From positions 1-64,000 of the forward strand of contig JAFGTP010000058.1 of the NCBI GenBank assembly GCA_016934035.1: 64,000 bases of DNA. Reading direction: 5' to 3'. Positions 16,159 to 26,052 of the stretch are shown piece after piece. Position 1 is the first letter of the stretch. Each line of letters starts with the position of its first letter. This stretch comes from Fidelibacterota bacterium. GTDB taxonomy: Bacteria; Fidelibacterota; UBA2242; JAFGTP01. A model generated the notes under the pieces. The model saw only the letters and a program-made list of their open reading frames with translations, did not search any database and had not been told where the DNA came from. A program made the translations under genes and the position numbers.

Positions 16159-16372
16159 TGGAATCCTCATAGAAAACAAATCTTGACTGCTGATACATTA
16201 TTTAAAGAATTTATGAATACCAAGAAATAAGGTTTGTAAGGGGAAAAATTTGACATAAGTGAAAGAAAAATGTCCATGAATTAGTAAAGAAAGATGCAAT
16301 AGTGTTCCTGCAGAAGCACATGGCTGGAGAATAAAAAATAAAAAAATAGTTGTTATATAAAAAAAATTGGAC

Positions 16373-16390
16373 TATGTTATCGGTAACATA
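16373..16390. promoter_or_regulatory. LacI-type operator 1
   Basis: TATGTTATCGGTAACATA, arms TATGTTA/TAACATA, 38 bases before the sugar transporter ATG. The 12-bp core GTTATCGGTAAC is the exact reverse complement of the core found three times before the TonB receptor gene at 19831. Confidence 0.85.
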
Positions 16391-16428
16391 TAATCCTAGA
16401 AAATTAACCTGAGAAAGCGGGGGTATGA

Positions 16429-17679
16429 ATGAATAAAAACAGAAGTATCGGAATGGTAATTTTAATTTATGTCATCTTCTTTGTGATATCATTGCTGACC
16501 AATATCATTAATGCTGTTTTACCGCAGGTCAAAGACAGTTACAGCCTGACACACGGCATGGCAGGATTGTTACCCCTGGCATTTTTTATCGCTTATGGTT
16601 TTATGTCAATTCCATCCGGTATGATGGTCAAAGTCCTGAACCGTAAATGGATGCTGGCAGGGCCCTTTGCGCTGGCTTTTGTAGCGGCCCTGACTTTTGG
16701 GTTTTTTCCAAAATTTCCGGTTTATCTGGTGAGCCTTTTTAGTATTGGTGCAGGTATGGCTATGTTACAGGTTGTTATCAATCCGGTTTTGCGGGCTGCG
16801 GGAGGGGAAGAGCACTTTGCTGCTAATTCCATTGCTGCCCAGATGTTCTTCAGTAGTGCCGGTTATGTTGGGCCGCAAATCTATTCCTATCTTGTCACCA
16901 GTCTGGAAAAACCTGTCGCAGAATATGATTTTTTTATTCGCCTAATAGCCAGGGTAACGCCTGGAAACCTGTCATGGGTCTCCATCTATTGGGTCTTTGC
17001 AGTTGTCACGGGTTTGATGGTGTTGGTCCTTTCATTATTAAAAATTCCGGAGATCAAACTACAGGAAGATGAGGAAGTCGGGGCTTGGGATGTTCATAAA
17101 AAAATGTTTAAAAATAAAACAGTAATACTTTATTTTATTGGAATTTTTGCCTATGTCGGCACTGAATCCGGGACTGGCAACTGGGTATCAGAATTTCTTC
17201 GGGTTTATCATCAGGTGGATCCGAAAACCACCGGTGCGGATGTGGTGGCCAATCTCTGGTTGCTATTTGCCATCGGATGTCTCATCGGTATTGGTGTCCT
17301 AAAAATTTTTCGCAGTAAAGTGGTCTTGAGAGGCACAGTCCTTCTGGCCCTGATTTCCCTGACACTGGGATTGTTTGGTCCCCTTAGTGTCGCAAAAATC
17401 GCCTTTCCGGCTGTAGGGTTTTTCTTTTCGGCTATGTGGCCGGTAATATTTTCTCTGGCACTGAATTCGGTACCCAGTGAGCATGGAACTTTCTCCGGCA
17501 TTTTATGTACGGGAATCGCAGGCGGCGCCATCATTCCGGCTTTAATCGGTGCCCTGGCTGATCTCCTGGGGCTGAGAGCGGGCATGATGATACTCTATGT
17601 CACACTGGGTTACATTTTGAGTATTAGTTTTTGGGCAAAGCCCTTGGTGCAGAACAAAACGATCAGAGATAAAGCATAA
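16429..17679 (+). CDS. MFS sugar permease, FucP/GluP type
   Basis: The 416-residue inner-membrane protein has 12 hydrophobic segments. The block FVISLLTNIINAVLPQVKDSY ... AYGFMSIPSGMMVKVLNRK resembles the fucose/glucose/galactose:H+ symporter group, and MLQVVINPVLRAAGGEEHFAAN corresponds to the NP-containing segment of FucP-type carriers. The likely role is uptake of a monosaccharide or short sugar, to be phosphorylated by the ROK kinase encoded 12 bases downstream. The ATG at 16429 is used because the one four bases earlier runs into a stop after two codons. A LacI-type operator sits 38 bases upstream. Confidence 0.85.
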   Translation: MNKNRSIGMVILIYVIFFVISLLTNIINAVLPQVKDSYSLTHGMAGLLPLAFFIAYGFMSIPSGMMVKVLNRKWMLAGPFALAFVAALTFGFFPKFPVYLVSLFSIGAGMAMLQVVINPVLRAAGGEEHFAANSIAAQMFFSSAGYVGPQIYSYLVTSLEKPVAEYDFFIRLIARVTPGNLSWVSIYWVFAVVTGLMVLVLSLLKIPEIKLQEDEEVGAWDVHKKMFKNKTVILYFIGIFAYVGTESGTGNWVSEFLRVYHQVDPKTTGADVVANLWLLFAIGCLIGIGVLKIFRSKVVLRGTVLLALISLTLGLFGPLSVAKIAFPAVGFFFSAMWPVIFSLALNSVPSEHGTFSGILCTGIAGGAIIPALIGALADLLGLRAGMMILYVTLGYILSISFWAKPLVQNKTIRDKA

Positions 17680-17691
17680 AGAAAGGATAGT

Positions 17692-18543
17692 ATGCAGGAT
17701 AAAATTGTTATTGGTGTTGATCTCGGGGGAACCAATGTTGCTGTTGGACGAATTAATGGCATGGAAATGGAGCAGTTGGAAAAAAAACTGATCTCTGCCA
17801 GGGATAAAAATCAGGAAACAGTACTTCATGAAGTGATTGAGACTATCGAGAAGGTTTATAATGATCAGGTTGACGGTATTGGTATTGGCGTTCCCAGCCT
17901 TGTGGACGGTGAAAAAGGCATTGTCTATGATGTTCAGAATATTCCTTCCTGGAAAGAAGTCCATTTGAAGGAAATTCTACAACAGCGGTTTAAGGTGCCG
18001 GTTTTCATTGGTAATGATGCCAACTGTTTTGCTGCCGGTGAAAAGTTTTTCGGCAAGGCCAGGGAGGTAGAAAATTTTGTCGGCCTGGTTATTGGTACCG
18101 GAATGGGGGCCGGCGTTTTTATCAACGGCCATTTATACACCGGTCAAAACTGTGGTGCCGGGGAATTTGGTATGCTGCCCTATAAAGATAAAATTTTTGA
18201 ATCCTATTGCAGCGGCCAGTATTTTGTAGAAAATTATAAAATAAAAGGTGAGGAATTATATCATCGGGCAAAAAATGGTGACTCCGAAGCTCTGCAGATT
18301 TTTAATGAATTTGGAAAAAATCTGGGGGTTGGCATCACGGCAATTCTCTATGCTCTGGATCCGGAAATGATTATTATCGGTGGATCTGTGAGTCAGTCCT
18401 TTGAATTTTTTCAGAAGCGAATGTGGGACCAGTTGCAGGGATTTGCCTATTCGCATGTGCTTAAAAAATTAAAAATTGAAGTTTCTGAAAAAAGTAATAT
18501 TGCAGTTTTTGGTGCCGCCGGGTTATATTATAATGCACAGTAA
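17692..18543 (+). CDS. ROK-family sugar kinase
   Basis: The 283-residue cytosolic kinase has the ATP motif DLGGTN at residues 10-15, the ROK central segment GIGVPSLVDGEKG, GNDANCFAAGE with the catalytic Asp at about position 109, and GTGMGAG. The zinc motif C-x-C-G-x-x-G-C of classic ROK proteins is absent; in its place there is only YCSG, as in several FCB sugar kinases. It has no N-terminal helix-turn-helix, so it is a kinase and not a repressor. It sits between the sugar permease and the LacI regulator in one operon (gaps of 12 and 14 bases) and probably phosphorylates the imported hexose; which one cannot be told. Confidence 0.87.
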   Translation: MQDKIVIGVDLGGTNVAVGRINGMEMEQLEKKLISARDKNQETVLHEVIETIEKVYNDQVDGIGIGVPSLVDGEKGIVYDVQNIPSWKEVHLKEILQQRFKVPVFIGNDANCFAAGEKFFGKAREVENFVGLVIGTGMGAGVFINGHLYTGQNCGAGEFGMLPYKDKIFESYCSGQYFVENYKIKGEELYHRAKNGDSEALQIFNEFGKNLGVGITAILYALDPEMIIIGGSVSQSFEFFQKRMWDQLQGFAYSHVLKKLKIEVSEKSNIAVFGAAGLYYNAQ

Positions 18544-18557
18544 ACCAAGGAGAAAGA

Positions 18558-19556
18558 ATGAAAGTCACTATTGCTGACATTGCCCGGAAAGCAGGCGTTT
18601 CCAAAATGACCGTATCCAGGGTCATCAATAAGACCGGTTCCGTTGCTATTGAGACGAAAGAAAATATTGAAAGAATTATTCGGGAAATGGATTATCATCC
18701 CGATCATATTGCCCGAAGTCTTTCCAGCAAATCCACCCGCACCATCGGTATCGTTATCCCGAAAAAAGAAAAGATTTTTATGGATAATTACATTGCCCAT
18801 GTTCTCAGTGGTGTCAGCGAGGTACTCAAGAATGAAGACTACCGCATCATGCTTTTTCCTGTTGATGTCACCAATGAATTTGAAGTTTCAGGAATTGCAC
18901 AGGGCAATATGGTGGATGGATTGATTATTTTGAAAATTTCAAAAAATGATAATTACATGCAAAAATTGTCTGATGGAAAATTGCCGACAATCCGCATCAA
19001 CAACAGGGATGATGGCGAACAAGTCAGTTTTATTGATTCTGAAAATATCAAAGGGGCCAGATTAGCCATGGAGTATCTCTATCAAAAGGGCCATCGAAAG
19101 ATCGGGTTTATCTGCGGTCGGCTGGATGAAACCAATGGTGAAGACCGGTTTACCGGCTATAGAGAATCACTGACAAATCTGGGGCTGGAATATAATGAAA
19201 ACTGGGTTATTCAAGGGGATTTTGACAAGGAATTGGCCTATCGGAATATTGAAAAATTACTGGCACTGAAGGACAAACCCACGGCGATTTTTAGTTCAGA
19301 TGACTATATGGCCCTGGGAGCTATTGAAAAAATCCAGGAAATGGGCTACAAAGTACCTGATGATTTTGCTGTCGTTGGCTTTGATGATATTGATGTTGCC
19401 TCCCTTCTGAAACCAGCCTTGACTACCGTTCAGCAACCCATGCATGATCTTGGGGCTGAAGCTGCCCAGATATTACTGGATATCATACGTGGCAAGACAG
19501 AAGCTCCGGTCAAAAAATTTTTGGATGTCAAATTAATCATTCGAGAAACCACATGA
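18558..19556 (+). CDS. LacI-family transcriptional regulator
   Basis: The 332-residue repressor has the LacI helix-turn-helix at residues 4-24 (IADIARKAGVSKMTVSRVIN), the hinge helix DYHPDHIARSLSSKSTRTIG, and a periplasmic-binding-protein-like sensor domain with the usual closing GFDDIDVASLLKPALTTVQQP. It is the third gene after the permease and kinase, with AAGGAGAAAG before the ATG. Four identical operator cores (one at 16376, three between 19601 and 19794) flank its operon, so it very likely represses both its own operon and the TonB receptor operon until a sugar or sugar phosphate is bound. Confidence 0.92.
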   Translation: MKVTIADIARKAGVSKMTVSRVINKTGSVAIETKENIERIIREMDYHPDHIARSLSSKSTRTIGIVIPKKEKIFMDNYIAHVLSGVSEVLKNEDYRIMLFPVDVTNEFEVSGIAQGNMVDGLIILKISKNDNYMQKLSDGKLPTIRINNRDDGEQVSFIDSENIKGARLAMEYLYQKGHRKIGFICGRLDETNGEDRFTGYRESLTNLGLEYNENWVIQGDFDKELAYRNIEKLLALKDKPTAIFSSDDYMALGAIEKIQEMGYKVPDDFAVVGFDDIDVASLLKPALTTVQQPMHDLGAEAAQILLDIIRGKTEAPVKKFLDVKLIIRETT

Positions 19557-19600
19557 AAATAATCAAAATAAAACTTGTTTCTTTATTTATTTTCTGCTAC

Positions 19601-19612
19601 GTTACCGATAAC
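19601..19612. promoter_or_regulatory. LacI-type operator 2
   Basis: GTTACCGATAAC, 45 bases after the regulator's stop. It is the same core as at 16376-16387 on the opposite strand. Confidence 0.85.
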
Positions 19613-19692
19613 GCAATAATGAGGTTTTTATGCACAAAAACAAATATTATCTGAAAGAAAAGCATGGTAGATTTTTTTTTTGATAAACATTT

Positions 19693-19704
19693 GTTACCGA
19701 TAAC
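19693..19704. promoter_or_regulatory. LacI-type operator 3
   Basis: GTTACCGATAAC preceded by a T run and GATAAACATTT. The copy 90 bases downstream has a similar leader (T run, GATTTATACTT), so the operator and its upstream flank have been duplicated as a unit. Confidence 0.85.
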
Positions 19705-19782
19705 TTTTTGGTTTGGGTGTATCAGTTTTAACCTGCATGATCGATTATTGAATCAAAGAGATTGTTTTTTTGATTTATACTT

Positions 19783-19794
19783 GTTACCGATAAC
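19783..19794. promoter_or_regulatory. LacI-type operator 4
   Basis: GTTACCGATAAC, 36 bases before the GTG of the TonB receptor gene, close enough to block transcription start directly. Operators 2, 3 and 4 are spaced by 92 and 90 bases. Confidence 0.85.
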
Positions 19795-19830
19795 GGTGTT
19801 TTAATTTTATTTTTCAAGGGAGCTTTTTAA

Positions 19831-22764
19831 GTGAGTAAGAAACTATTATTGATGCTTGTTTTTGCATCGTGGATTTCCTTGCCGGGGGCAGCCAAAATAA
19901 CCGGTCGCGTCACTGATAAATCCACCGGGAACCCCTTGCCGGGGGCCAACCTGTACATCGAAGCTCTTTCAGTTGGTATCGCTTCGGACCTGGAGGGCAA
20001 TTACATGATGCTGAATATTCCGGCCGGTAATTTTGAAATTACAATCTCCTACATCGGCTATGAAATGAAAAAAGTCAGTGTGACATTAACCGACCGACAG
20101 GTACTGGTTGAAGATATTGTTCTGGACCATCAAACCATACGGGGCCAGGAAGTGGTGGTGACCGGTCAGGCCAAAGGCCAGATGTCGGCAATCAACCAGC
20201 AGACTTCAGCCCATACCATTAAAAATGTTGTGGCGGCAGAAAAAATTCAGGAATTACCCGAGGCCAACGCTGCCGAAGCCGTGGGACGCCTTCCTGGTGT
20301 ATCCCTGCAACGACAGGGGGGTGAGGGGGCCAAAGTGATTATTCGCGGCCTGTCACCGGAATATAACAAAATCCAGATTGAAGGTGTGGATATGGCTTCT
20401 ACCAGCAACTGGGACCGAAGCACTAATCTCAGTATGATCTCACCTTATATGCTGGAGGGAATCGAACTGACCAAAGCAGCCATGGCCAACCAGGACGCCA
20501 ACCAGATTGGTGGGACCGTAAATTTTAAAATTCGCGAAGCCCAGGATAAGCCGAACTTGAATATACTGGCCCAGGGAGGTTATAATGGTCTCCGTGAGGA
20601 ATTCGGCGATATGAAATATGTGGTCCAGGGTAGTCGCAGGTTTTTCAAAAATCTTTTGGGCCTTTACACCAATGTAGATTGGGAAAAGCGGAATCGTAGT
20701 TCCAACAGTGTCAGCGCCGGCTATAGCTATGATGAGGTGGATTCCGTTGCTTATATCAATTCGCTCTCTATTCATGATGTAACCCGGAAAATCAATCGCC
20801 TGGGTGGAACAATGGTGCTGGATTATAGAACGCCGACTACTAAAATTAAACTCTCGAATGTGATCAGTTCCATTAATCGTGAAAATATTTATCGAAGCGA
20901 TGTGGCCAGTTCCCTGGATGCCAGTTCAAACCGTCAAAACAGTTTGACCTGGAATGAAGAAAAATTGACGGTCATGACCAACTCTCTGAAATTGGAAAAA
21001 TATATCGGCAGGTTCAAAATTGACGGAGGAGTCTACTATTCCTATTCAGAAAATGACCTGCCCGAAGAATTGAATTATAGTGGATTGGATCGAATTGTTG
21101 TCAGCGGGTCCATTCCCAAAACTACCCGTCCCTCGCAAATTATGAACTACCTGGATAACAATACTGACGGGATTTACCTCAACCAGTTAAATGACTCAAA
21201 GTCTTACACCAAAGAAACGGAACTCAGTTGGGATGCGAACCTGGAATGGGATTGGCGGATTTCTGATTTTCTGAATATCAAATTCAGCACTGGGGTTAAA
21301 TTTAAAGAAAAGCACAAAAAATATGATAATGATATTATTTTCTTGGCTTTGCAATATACGAAAAACCGGGCTTACCAGGCGCTTCTGGTTAAATACCCTT
21401 TTATGACTGATGCCTATCAGGGTGGAAAATTTTTATATGAGCCTTTCATCGACGATGACTATGATCCCGGTGACTTTATGGCTGGCAATTATCGGCTGGA
21501 ACGTGTGCCACAATTGAATCTAGGCCGGAATATGATCCATTTCCTCCAGGATTCCCTTGGAATTTTGGACCACCCGCACTCTGAGCCCGAACAGTTCTGT
21601 CCCAATTATTTTGAAAGTAAAATCGATGATTACCACGGATCGGAAAATTATGCTGCCGCCTATATCATGCCAACTATTTTCCTGGGGAGGAAGTTTACCC
21701 TGATTCCGGGTTTTCGCTATGAAAAAAATAAAACTGCTTATAACGGCATTCGTGGCAAGAGCTATGAGCATGTCCAGGAAACCCTGGAATATACACATTA
21801 TGATACAACAGCCCGGCGTGAAAATGAATATTTCCTGCCCATGGTCCATGGTAAATACAAACCCGTGGACTGGTTTGATATTCGTGCCAGTTTCACCCGG
21901 ACTTTGTCCCGGCCCAGTTATATGACCTTTGTTCCCCGCTGGGATATTGCGGCCATGTCGCTGGATTACAACAATCCTTTTTTGAAACCTTCACGGTCAA
22001 CGAACATGGATCTGTATTTTTCATTTTACGGAGACCGGATCGGATTGTTGACTTTGGGCGGTTTTCATAAAAAAATCGAAGACCTGATTTTTTGGTTCAG
22101 TGAAATTTTGATTGATGAAACCATGGCTGTCGACCAGTATGGACTGGACCCGAAATATACTAAAGTTGATGGTACGTCACGGTTCCTGAAAAAGCCCATC
22201 AGTAGTTATATCAATAATCCTCATGATGTTTTTGTCTATGGAATTGAAACCGAATACCAGTCCAATTTCTGGTTTCTGCCGGGATTGTGGAAAAACCTGG
22301 TACTCAATATTAACTATACTCATACCTTTTCAGAAGCCAAATATCCGAGGACTGTTCCGGAAATTGATTGGATGACCAGTCCTTTTGGTGGAAAACAGCC
22401 GGTTATTGTCGGTAATGTCGATACATCCTATACCGCCCCTTTACTGGAACAACCGGATGATATCATCAATCTGACTCTGGGATATGGATTCAAAGGATTT
22501 ACCTTCCGTGCCTCTATGCAATATATTTCGGATATATTTACCGATAATGCCTGGCAACCGGAACTGCGGGGGTATTCCGATGCCATGGTCCTTTATGATT
22601 TATCATTGAAACAAAAACTGCCGCTGAAAGGCCTGGAATTATTTGCAAATTTCAAAAACCTGTCCAAATCGATGGAGCGCTCCATCAACAAAGGAACAGG
22701 CTATATATCGAATGAAACCTATTATGGAATGACAGCTGATTTTGGTGTTCGATATGATTTTTGA
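19831..22764 (+). CDS. TonB-dependent receptor, carbohydrate type
   Basis: The 977-residue outer-membrane receptor starts with GTG (AAGGGAG lies 9 bases upstream). It has a signal peptide, a carboxypeptidase-regulatory-like domain (about 23-110: ITGRVTDKSTGNPLPGANLYI ... SYIGYEMKKV), a plug (ELPEANAAEAVGRLPGVSLQRQGGEG, VIIRGLSPEYNKIQIEGV, LEGIELTKAAMANQDANQIGGTVNF) and a long barrel ending DFGVRYDF. The plug pattern is that of the Xanthomonas/Caulobacter carbohydrate receptor type (TIGR01782-like). Three LacI-type operators precede it, which ties it to sugar uptake. No SusD-like lipoprotein follows, so it works without the usual partner or with an unrelated surface protein. Confidence 0.9.
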   Translation: MSKKLLLMLVFASWISLPGAAKITGRVTDKSTGNPLPGANLYIEALSVGIASDLEGNYMMLNIPAGNFEITISYIGYEMKKVSVTLTDRQVLVEDIVLDHQTIRGQEVVVTGQAKGQMSAINQQTSAHTIKNVVAAEKIQELPEANAAEAVGRLPGVSLQRQGGEGAKVIIRGLSPEYNKIQIEGVDMASTSNWDRSTNLSMISPYMLEGIELTKAAMANQDANQIGGTVNFKIREAQDKPNLNILAQGGYNGLREEFGDMKYVVQGSRRFFKNLLGLYTNVDWEKRNRSSNSVSAGYSYDEVDSVAYINSLSIHDVTRKINRLGGTMVLDYRTPTTKIKLSNVISSINRENIYRSDVASSLDASSNRQNSLTWNEEKLTVMTNSLKLEKYIGRFKIDGGVYYSYSENDLPEELNYSGLDRIVVSGSIPKTTRPSQIMNYLDNNTDGIYLNQLNDSKSYTKETELSWDANLEWDWRISDFLNIKFSTGVKFKEKHKKYDNDIIFLALQYTKNRAYQALLVKYPFMTDAYQGGKFLYEPFIDDDYDPGDFMAGNYRLERVPQLNLGRNMIHFLQDSLGILDHPHSEPEQFCPNYFESKIDDYHGSENYAAAYIMPTIFLGRKFTLIPGFRYEKNKTAYNGIRGKSYEHVQETLEYTHYDTTARRENEYFLPMVHGKYKPVDWFDIRASFTRTLSRPSYMTFVPRWDIAAMSLDYNNPFLKPSRSTNMDLYFSFYGDRIGLLTLGGFHKKIEDLIFWFSEILIDETMAVDQYGLDPKYTKVDGTSRFLKKPISSYINNPHDVFVYGIETEYQSNFWFLPGLWKNLVLNINYTHTFSEAKYPRTVPEIDWMTSPFGGKQPVIVGNVDTSYTAPLLEQPDDIINLTLGYGFKGFTFRASMQYISDIFTDNAWQPELRGYSDAMVLYDLSLKQKLPLKGLELFANFKNLSKSMERSINKGTGYISNETYYGMTADFGVRYDF

Positions 22765-22930
22765 TATTTAAAAAGGTGTCACCCTGTGGCTTCCGAAAGG
22801 CGACATTTTCAAGATGTTAATTTGAAATCTTAAAAATAACAACTTGAGGGAAAATAGAAACTACCGGTTCATTCCGGTATACATTAAAAATTCAAATTGG
22901 GTAGAAGGAATTAACAAAGAGGAGAAGAAA

Positions 22931-24607
22931 ATGAAAAAAATGCTAACCTTAATCGTGGTCCTGCTTATCAGTACCATTACTTTTGCGCAGGATACCCTGG
23001 AAGTACCTTACCTGGATGAATCCGGTTCCCTGATCATCAATGCCCTGTCACAATTTGTGGCAGCGGATACCAATTCAAATGGTGAACAACTTCATCAGGT
23101 CTACAAATTGCAAAGGGGTGGCACCTATATGTACAATGAATCACCGGTTTTTACAAACCCGATTCACCTGGTTGCCGATAATCCGGGGGCAACCAATGAA
23201 TTAAGACCGCCCTTGCTGATTGTGACGGCCAATGCGGAAGGTGAAGTTCCCTATGAGCACTGTCTGACCACCTATGCAGATTTGACGGTAAAAAATATTG
23301 CCATGACAACCACTTCAGCCGATGGTTCCTACTCCTGGGCCAATGCTATTGTCCTGGGAACAGACGGATTGAAACTGGTTTTGGACGGATGTTCCTTTAC
23401 CTTACTAGGCTGGGGAATGGTTGAAGCCTATATCAATGACGGCAAAATTTTTGTCAGCAATTGCACAGTCAGAAATGCAACGGTTTATGATTACGGTGAT
23501 GAGTGGTGTCCCTTTTTTATCGAAGCCGGTGGCGGAACCTTTGATACGCTTTCATTTACCAATAATACTTTTTTTAATCTGCAGGGAACGGTCATTAATA
23601 TGGATGGGTCTGATGTCGTTCGAAACCTGATTTTTGATCACAATACTTTGGTTAATGTGGTAAAAGGTTTTTCAGCGTTAAATGCCCATTACAATACCAT
23701 CGTGACCAATAATATATTTTACAATGTTCAGCCCCACAGTGTTACATTGGAGCAGGTGCTGGATGGGGAAGACCAGTCTTTGCCGGCGGTGATCAGTGCG
23801 GATACTTTGCTCGGCAATGAACCGGGAACTCCGGATTCTGTTGTGGCATTAATGTCGGAACATGATAGAAAATTCCTGCTGAAAAATAATTGCTATGCCT
23901 GGTCTCAGAATGTTCAGAATTACTGGGCGGCCTTTGATTCGGTGGTAACACCGGTTTGGATGACCTCTGTTGCCAGCAGCATGTTTGCTGATGATGCCGG
24001 TTATCCCGGTTTTGTTGAAGAGGGCAATGTGAATATGGATCCTGGTTTTGTGTCTGGTGACTGCACAGATGATCTGGTTGCCCAAATGACTGCTCACCGT
24101 GAATCCGGGACTTTTGGTTTTTGGGGATATGACCCGGGCAATGACTTTACCATGCCGGGTTATTTCCTGACCTACCCCTATCCTGAAGATTTTTCCTATA
24201 CCGCAAATTTAACAGCCACTGATGGTTTTCATGTGGGAAGTCTGCAATGGTATCCAGGAGAATTAGCGCAATATCAGGGACCTAATGCCAGTGTGGCGAT
24301 AGATGAAGATGAAAATTATACTGCCGCTGATTTTACACTGGAACAGAATTATCCGAACCCTTTTAACCCGGTGACAACCATCCATTACATGATTAATCAT
24401 ACGGAACCGGTGAAATTGACTGTATACAATGTGCTGGGCCAAAAAATTCGAACACTGGTGGATAATGCCTCTTTGAGCGCTGGCCGGTATTCGGTTCAGT
24501 GGCATGGCATCAATGACGCCGGACAGATAGTTGCCAATGGAATTTATTTTTACCAATTACAGGCAGGCAGCCAGGTTTCCATGAAAAAAATGATGTTTTT
24601 GAAATAA
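22931..24607 (+). CDS. Secreted beta-helix protein with type IX-like sorting domain
   Basis: The start at 22931 gives 558 residues with a signal peptide (MKKMLTLIVVLLISTITFAQ) after GAGGAGAAG; an open frame runs 29 codons further up from a TTG but carries no signal. Residues about 100-330 have the repeated strand-turn pattern of a right-handed parallel beta-helix as in polysaccharide lyases and in DUF5123-like proteins (GTDGLKLVLDGCSF, GKIFVSNCTVRN, DTLSFTNNTFFN, RNLIFDHNTLVN, NTIVTNNIFYN). The last 90 residues are the sorting domain: LEQNYPNPFNPVTTIHY ... SVMK-like end MMFLK. It is probably a surface carbohydrate-binding or -cleaving protein and may take the place of SusD beside the TonB receptor. 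I cannot see a catalytic site. Confidence 0.75.
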   Translation: MKKMLTLIVVLLISTITFAQDTLEVPYLDESGSLIINALSQFVAADTNSNGEQLHQVYKLQRGGTYMYNESPVFTNPIHLVADNPGATNELRPPLLIVTANAEGEVPYEHCLTTYADLTVKNIAMTTTSADGSYSWANAIVLGTDGLKLVLDGCSFTLLGWGMVEAYINDGKIFVSNCTVRNATVYDYGDEWCPFFIEAGGGTFDTLSFTNNTFFNLQGTVINMDGSDVVRNLIFDHNTLVNVVKGFSALNAHYNTIVTNNIFYNVQPHSVTLEQVLDGEDQSLPAVISADTLLGNEPGTPDSVVALMSEHDRKFLLKNNCYAWSQNVQNYWAAFDSVVTPVWMTSVASSMFADDAGYPGFVEEGNVNMDPGFVSGDCTDDLVAQMTAHRESGTFGFWGYDPGNDFTMPGYFLTYPYPEDFSYTANLTATDGFHVGSLQWYPGELAQYQGPNASVAIDEDENYTAADFTLEQNYPNPFNPVTTIHYMINHTEPVKLTVYNVLGQKIRTLVDNASLSAGRYSVQWHGINDAGQIVANGIYFYQLQAGSQVSMKKMMFLK

Positions 24608-24618
24608 AGTTCTAAAGG

Positions 24619-24655
24619 GTTGCCGGTTTCTTTTTGAGGCCGGCGACTTTTTTTT
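24619..24655 (+). terminator. Intrinsic terminator
   Basis: Arms GTTGCCGG and CCGGCGAC (one G-T pair) with a 13-base loop, then eight T residues. It ends the TonB receptor/beta-helix transcript. Confidence 0.75.
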
Positions 24656-24742
24656 AAAATTGAAAAAACAAAAAAAATGTAGCAAGGTTACCTCCTTTTT
24701 TGACAATCATATATGACCATTTTTTAATTTTTTTTGTTTGAG

Positions 24743-24798
24743 AAAAAAGCATGGAGTCATTAAAGCCCTCAAAATAAAATAACTCTGTGCTTTTTTTT
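24743..24798 (+). promoter_or_regulatory. Terminator-like leader before the glycosidase-like gene
   Basis: Arms AAAAAAGCA ... GAGT and ACTC ... TGCTTTTTT, with a TG/TG internal mismatch, a long A-rich loop and eight T residues that stop just 2 bases before the ribosome binding site AAAGGAG. A terminator here, separate from the one at 24619, would end transcripts before the gene at 24821, so it may be an attenuator. Confidence 0.4.
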
Positions 24799-24820
24799 GT
24801 AAAGGAGAATAAATTCAACT

Positions 24821-25993
24821 ATGAAAAAATTTATATTATTTATTTTGCTCACTTGTGCAATGGTTTTTGCTGAACAGCGATATGCCGGATTTCGCGCTTC
24901 ACGCGTCATGCCGGGAAACTTTCCGGAACCCTTGTACTGGTCTAAAGTCGGTCATATTATCGCAGACAAATTTGAAGAAGCGCAACCGGCTGGTGTCTGG
25001 ATTGTCAGCACCTATTGGGGTAACGGCTTGTGCCGTCTTCACTTCCCCCATCCCGGTAATGGCAAAAATTATGAGCACATCAGTTTTGATACCCGCGATT
25101 TAAACGAGCCATACCTCGACCTTTTTGACAGCACCGGCGTCAGGGTCTGGCTCCAGGTGGAATCCGGTGATGCTGACATGGATTCCTTGATCTCATTGGT
25201 AATGGACCGATATAAACATCATCAATGTGTGATCGGATTTGGTGTTGATAATGAATGGTATTTCAATTCGGCTGCCAATGACTACTGTGGCAGGAAAGTC
25301 AGTGATGGGGAAGCCGAAAGATGGGAAACAGCAGTAAAATCCTATAATTCTGAATACACACTGACATTGAAACATTGGGACACGGACAATATGCCGCCCA
25401 ATTATCGTGGTAATCTTGTGTTTGTCGATGACAGCCAGGATTTTGGTTCCATGAATTCCATGGTGAATGAATTCAAGTATTGGGGGAATTATTATAAAAA
25501 CAACCCGGTGATTTTCCAGTTTGGGTATAACAGTGATGTTGACAACGATGGTGACAGTGATTTTGACTGGTGGGGCGGATTTGATGATCCCGTAAAAACT
25601 ATTGGCAATGAATTATTCTCAAAAATCAGCAACTGCCTGGCTATATACTGGGTGGATTTTACGATCAAAGATCTTTTCCCGATAAATGATGTTCTGACAA
25701 AAATTGACAGGGAATCGGAAGTAATTGTCGAAGGTTTCCAATTACAGCAAAATTATCCAAACCCCTTCAATGGAAACACAACGATAGGGTTTCAAATTAA
25801 TCAACCAGGGCATGTGAAATTACAGGTGTTTGATCTTCAGGGACGACTGGTAAAAAGCCTGGTTGAAGAAATTTTACCGGTTGGAAAGTACCAATATTAT
25901 TTGAGCGTGACCGATTTTTCGACTGGGATTTATTTTTACCAATTGATTAATGACGAAAATGTACAATCCAGAACAATGTTGGTTTTGAAGTAG
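24821..25993 (+). CDS. Secreted glycoside-hydrolase-like protein with sorting domain
   Basis: The 390-residue product has a signal peptide (MKKFILFILLTCAMVFA), a domain of about 290 residues that looks like a TIM-barrel glycosidase, and the sorting domain at the end (LQQNYPNPFNGNTTIGF ... TMLVLK). Barrel-like signs are GVWIVSTYWG, GVRVWLQVESG, CVIGFGVDNEWYF with an N-E pair where many clan A glycosidases have their acid/base Glu, YTLTLKHWD and NPVIFQFGYN. There is a calcium-loop-like DVDNDGDSDFD. I cannot assign a CAZy family. It belongs to the LacI-linked sugar locus by position, so it probably releases the imported sugar outside the cell. Confidence 0.65.
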   Translation: MKKFILFILLTCAMVFAEQRYAGFRASRVMPGNFPEPLYWSKVGHIIADKFEEAQPAGVWIVSTYWGNGLCRLHFPHPGNGKNYEHISFDTRDLNEPYLDLFDSTGVRVWLQVESGDADMDSLISLVMDRYKHHQCVIGFGVDNEWYFNSAANDYCGRKVSDGEAERWETAVKSYNSEYTLTLKHWDTDNMPPNYRGNLVFVDDSQDFGSMNSMVNEFKYWGNYYKNNPVIFQFGYNSDVDNDGDSDFDWWGGFDDPVKTIGNELFSKISNCLAIYWVDFTIKDLFPINDVLTKIDRESEVIVEGFQLQQNYPNPFNGNTTIGFQINQPGHVKLQVFDLQGRLVKSLVEEILPVGKYQYYLSVTDFSTGIYFYQLINDENVQSRTMLVLK

Positions 25994-26052
25994 ATTTCAA
26001 CTTGTGATAATTCCCTTATTTGCTTAAAATTATCTTCGTTTTTTAATCATCA

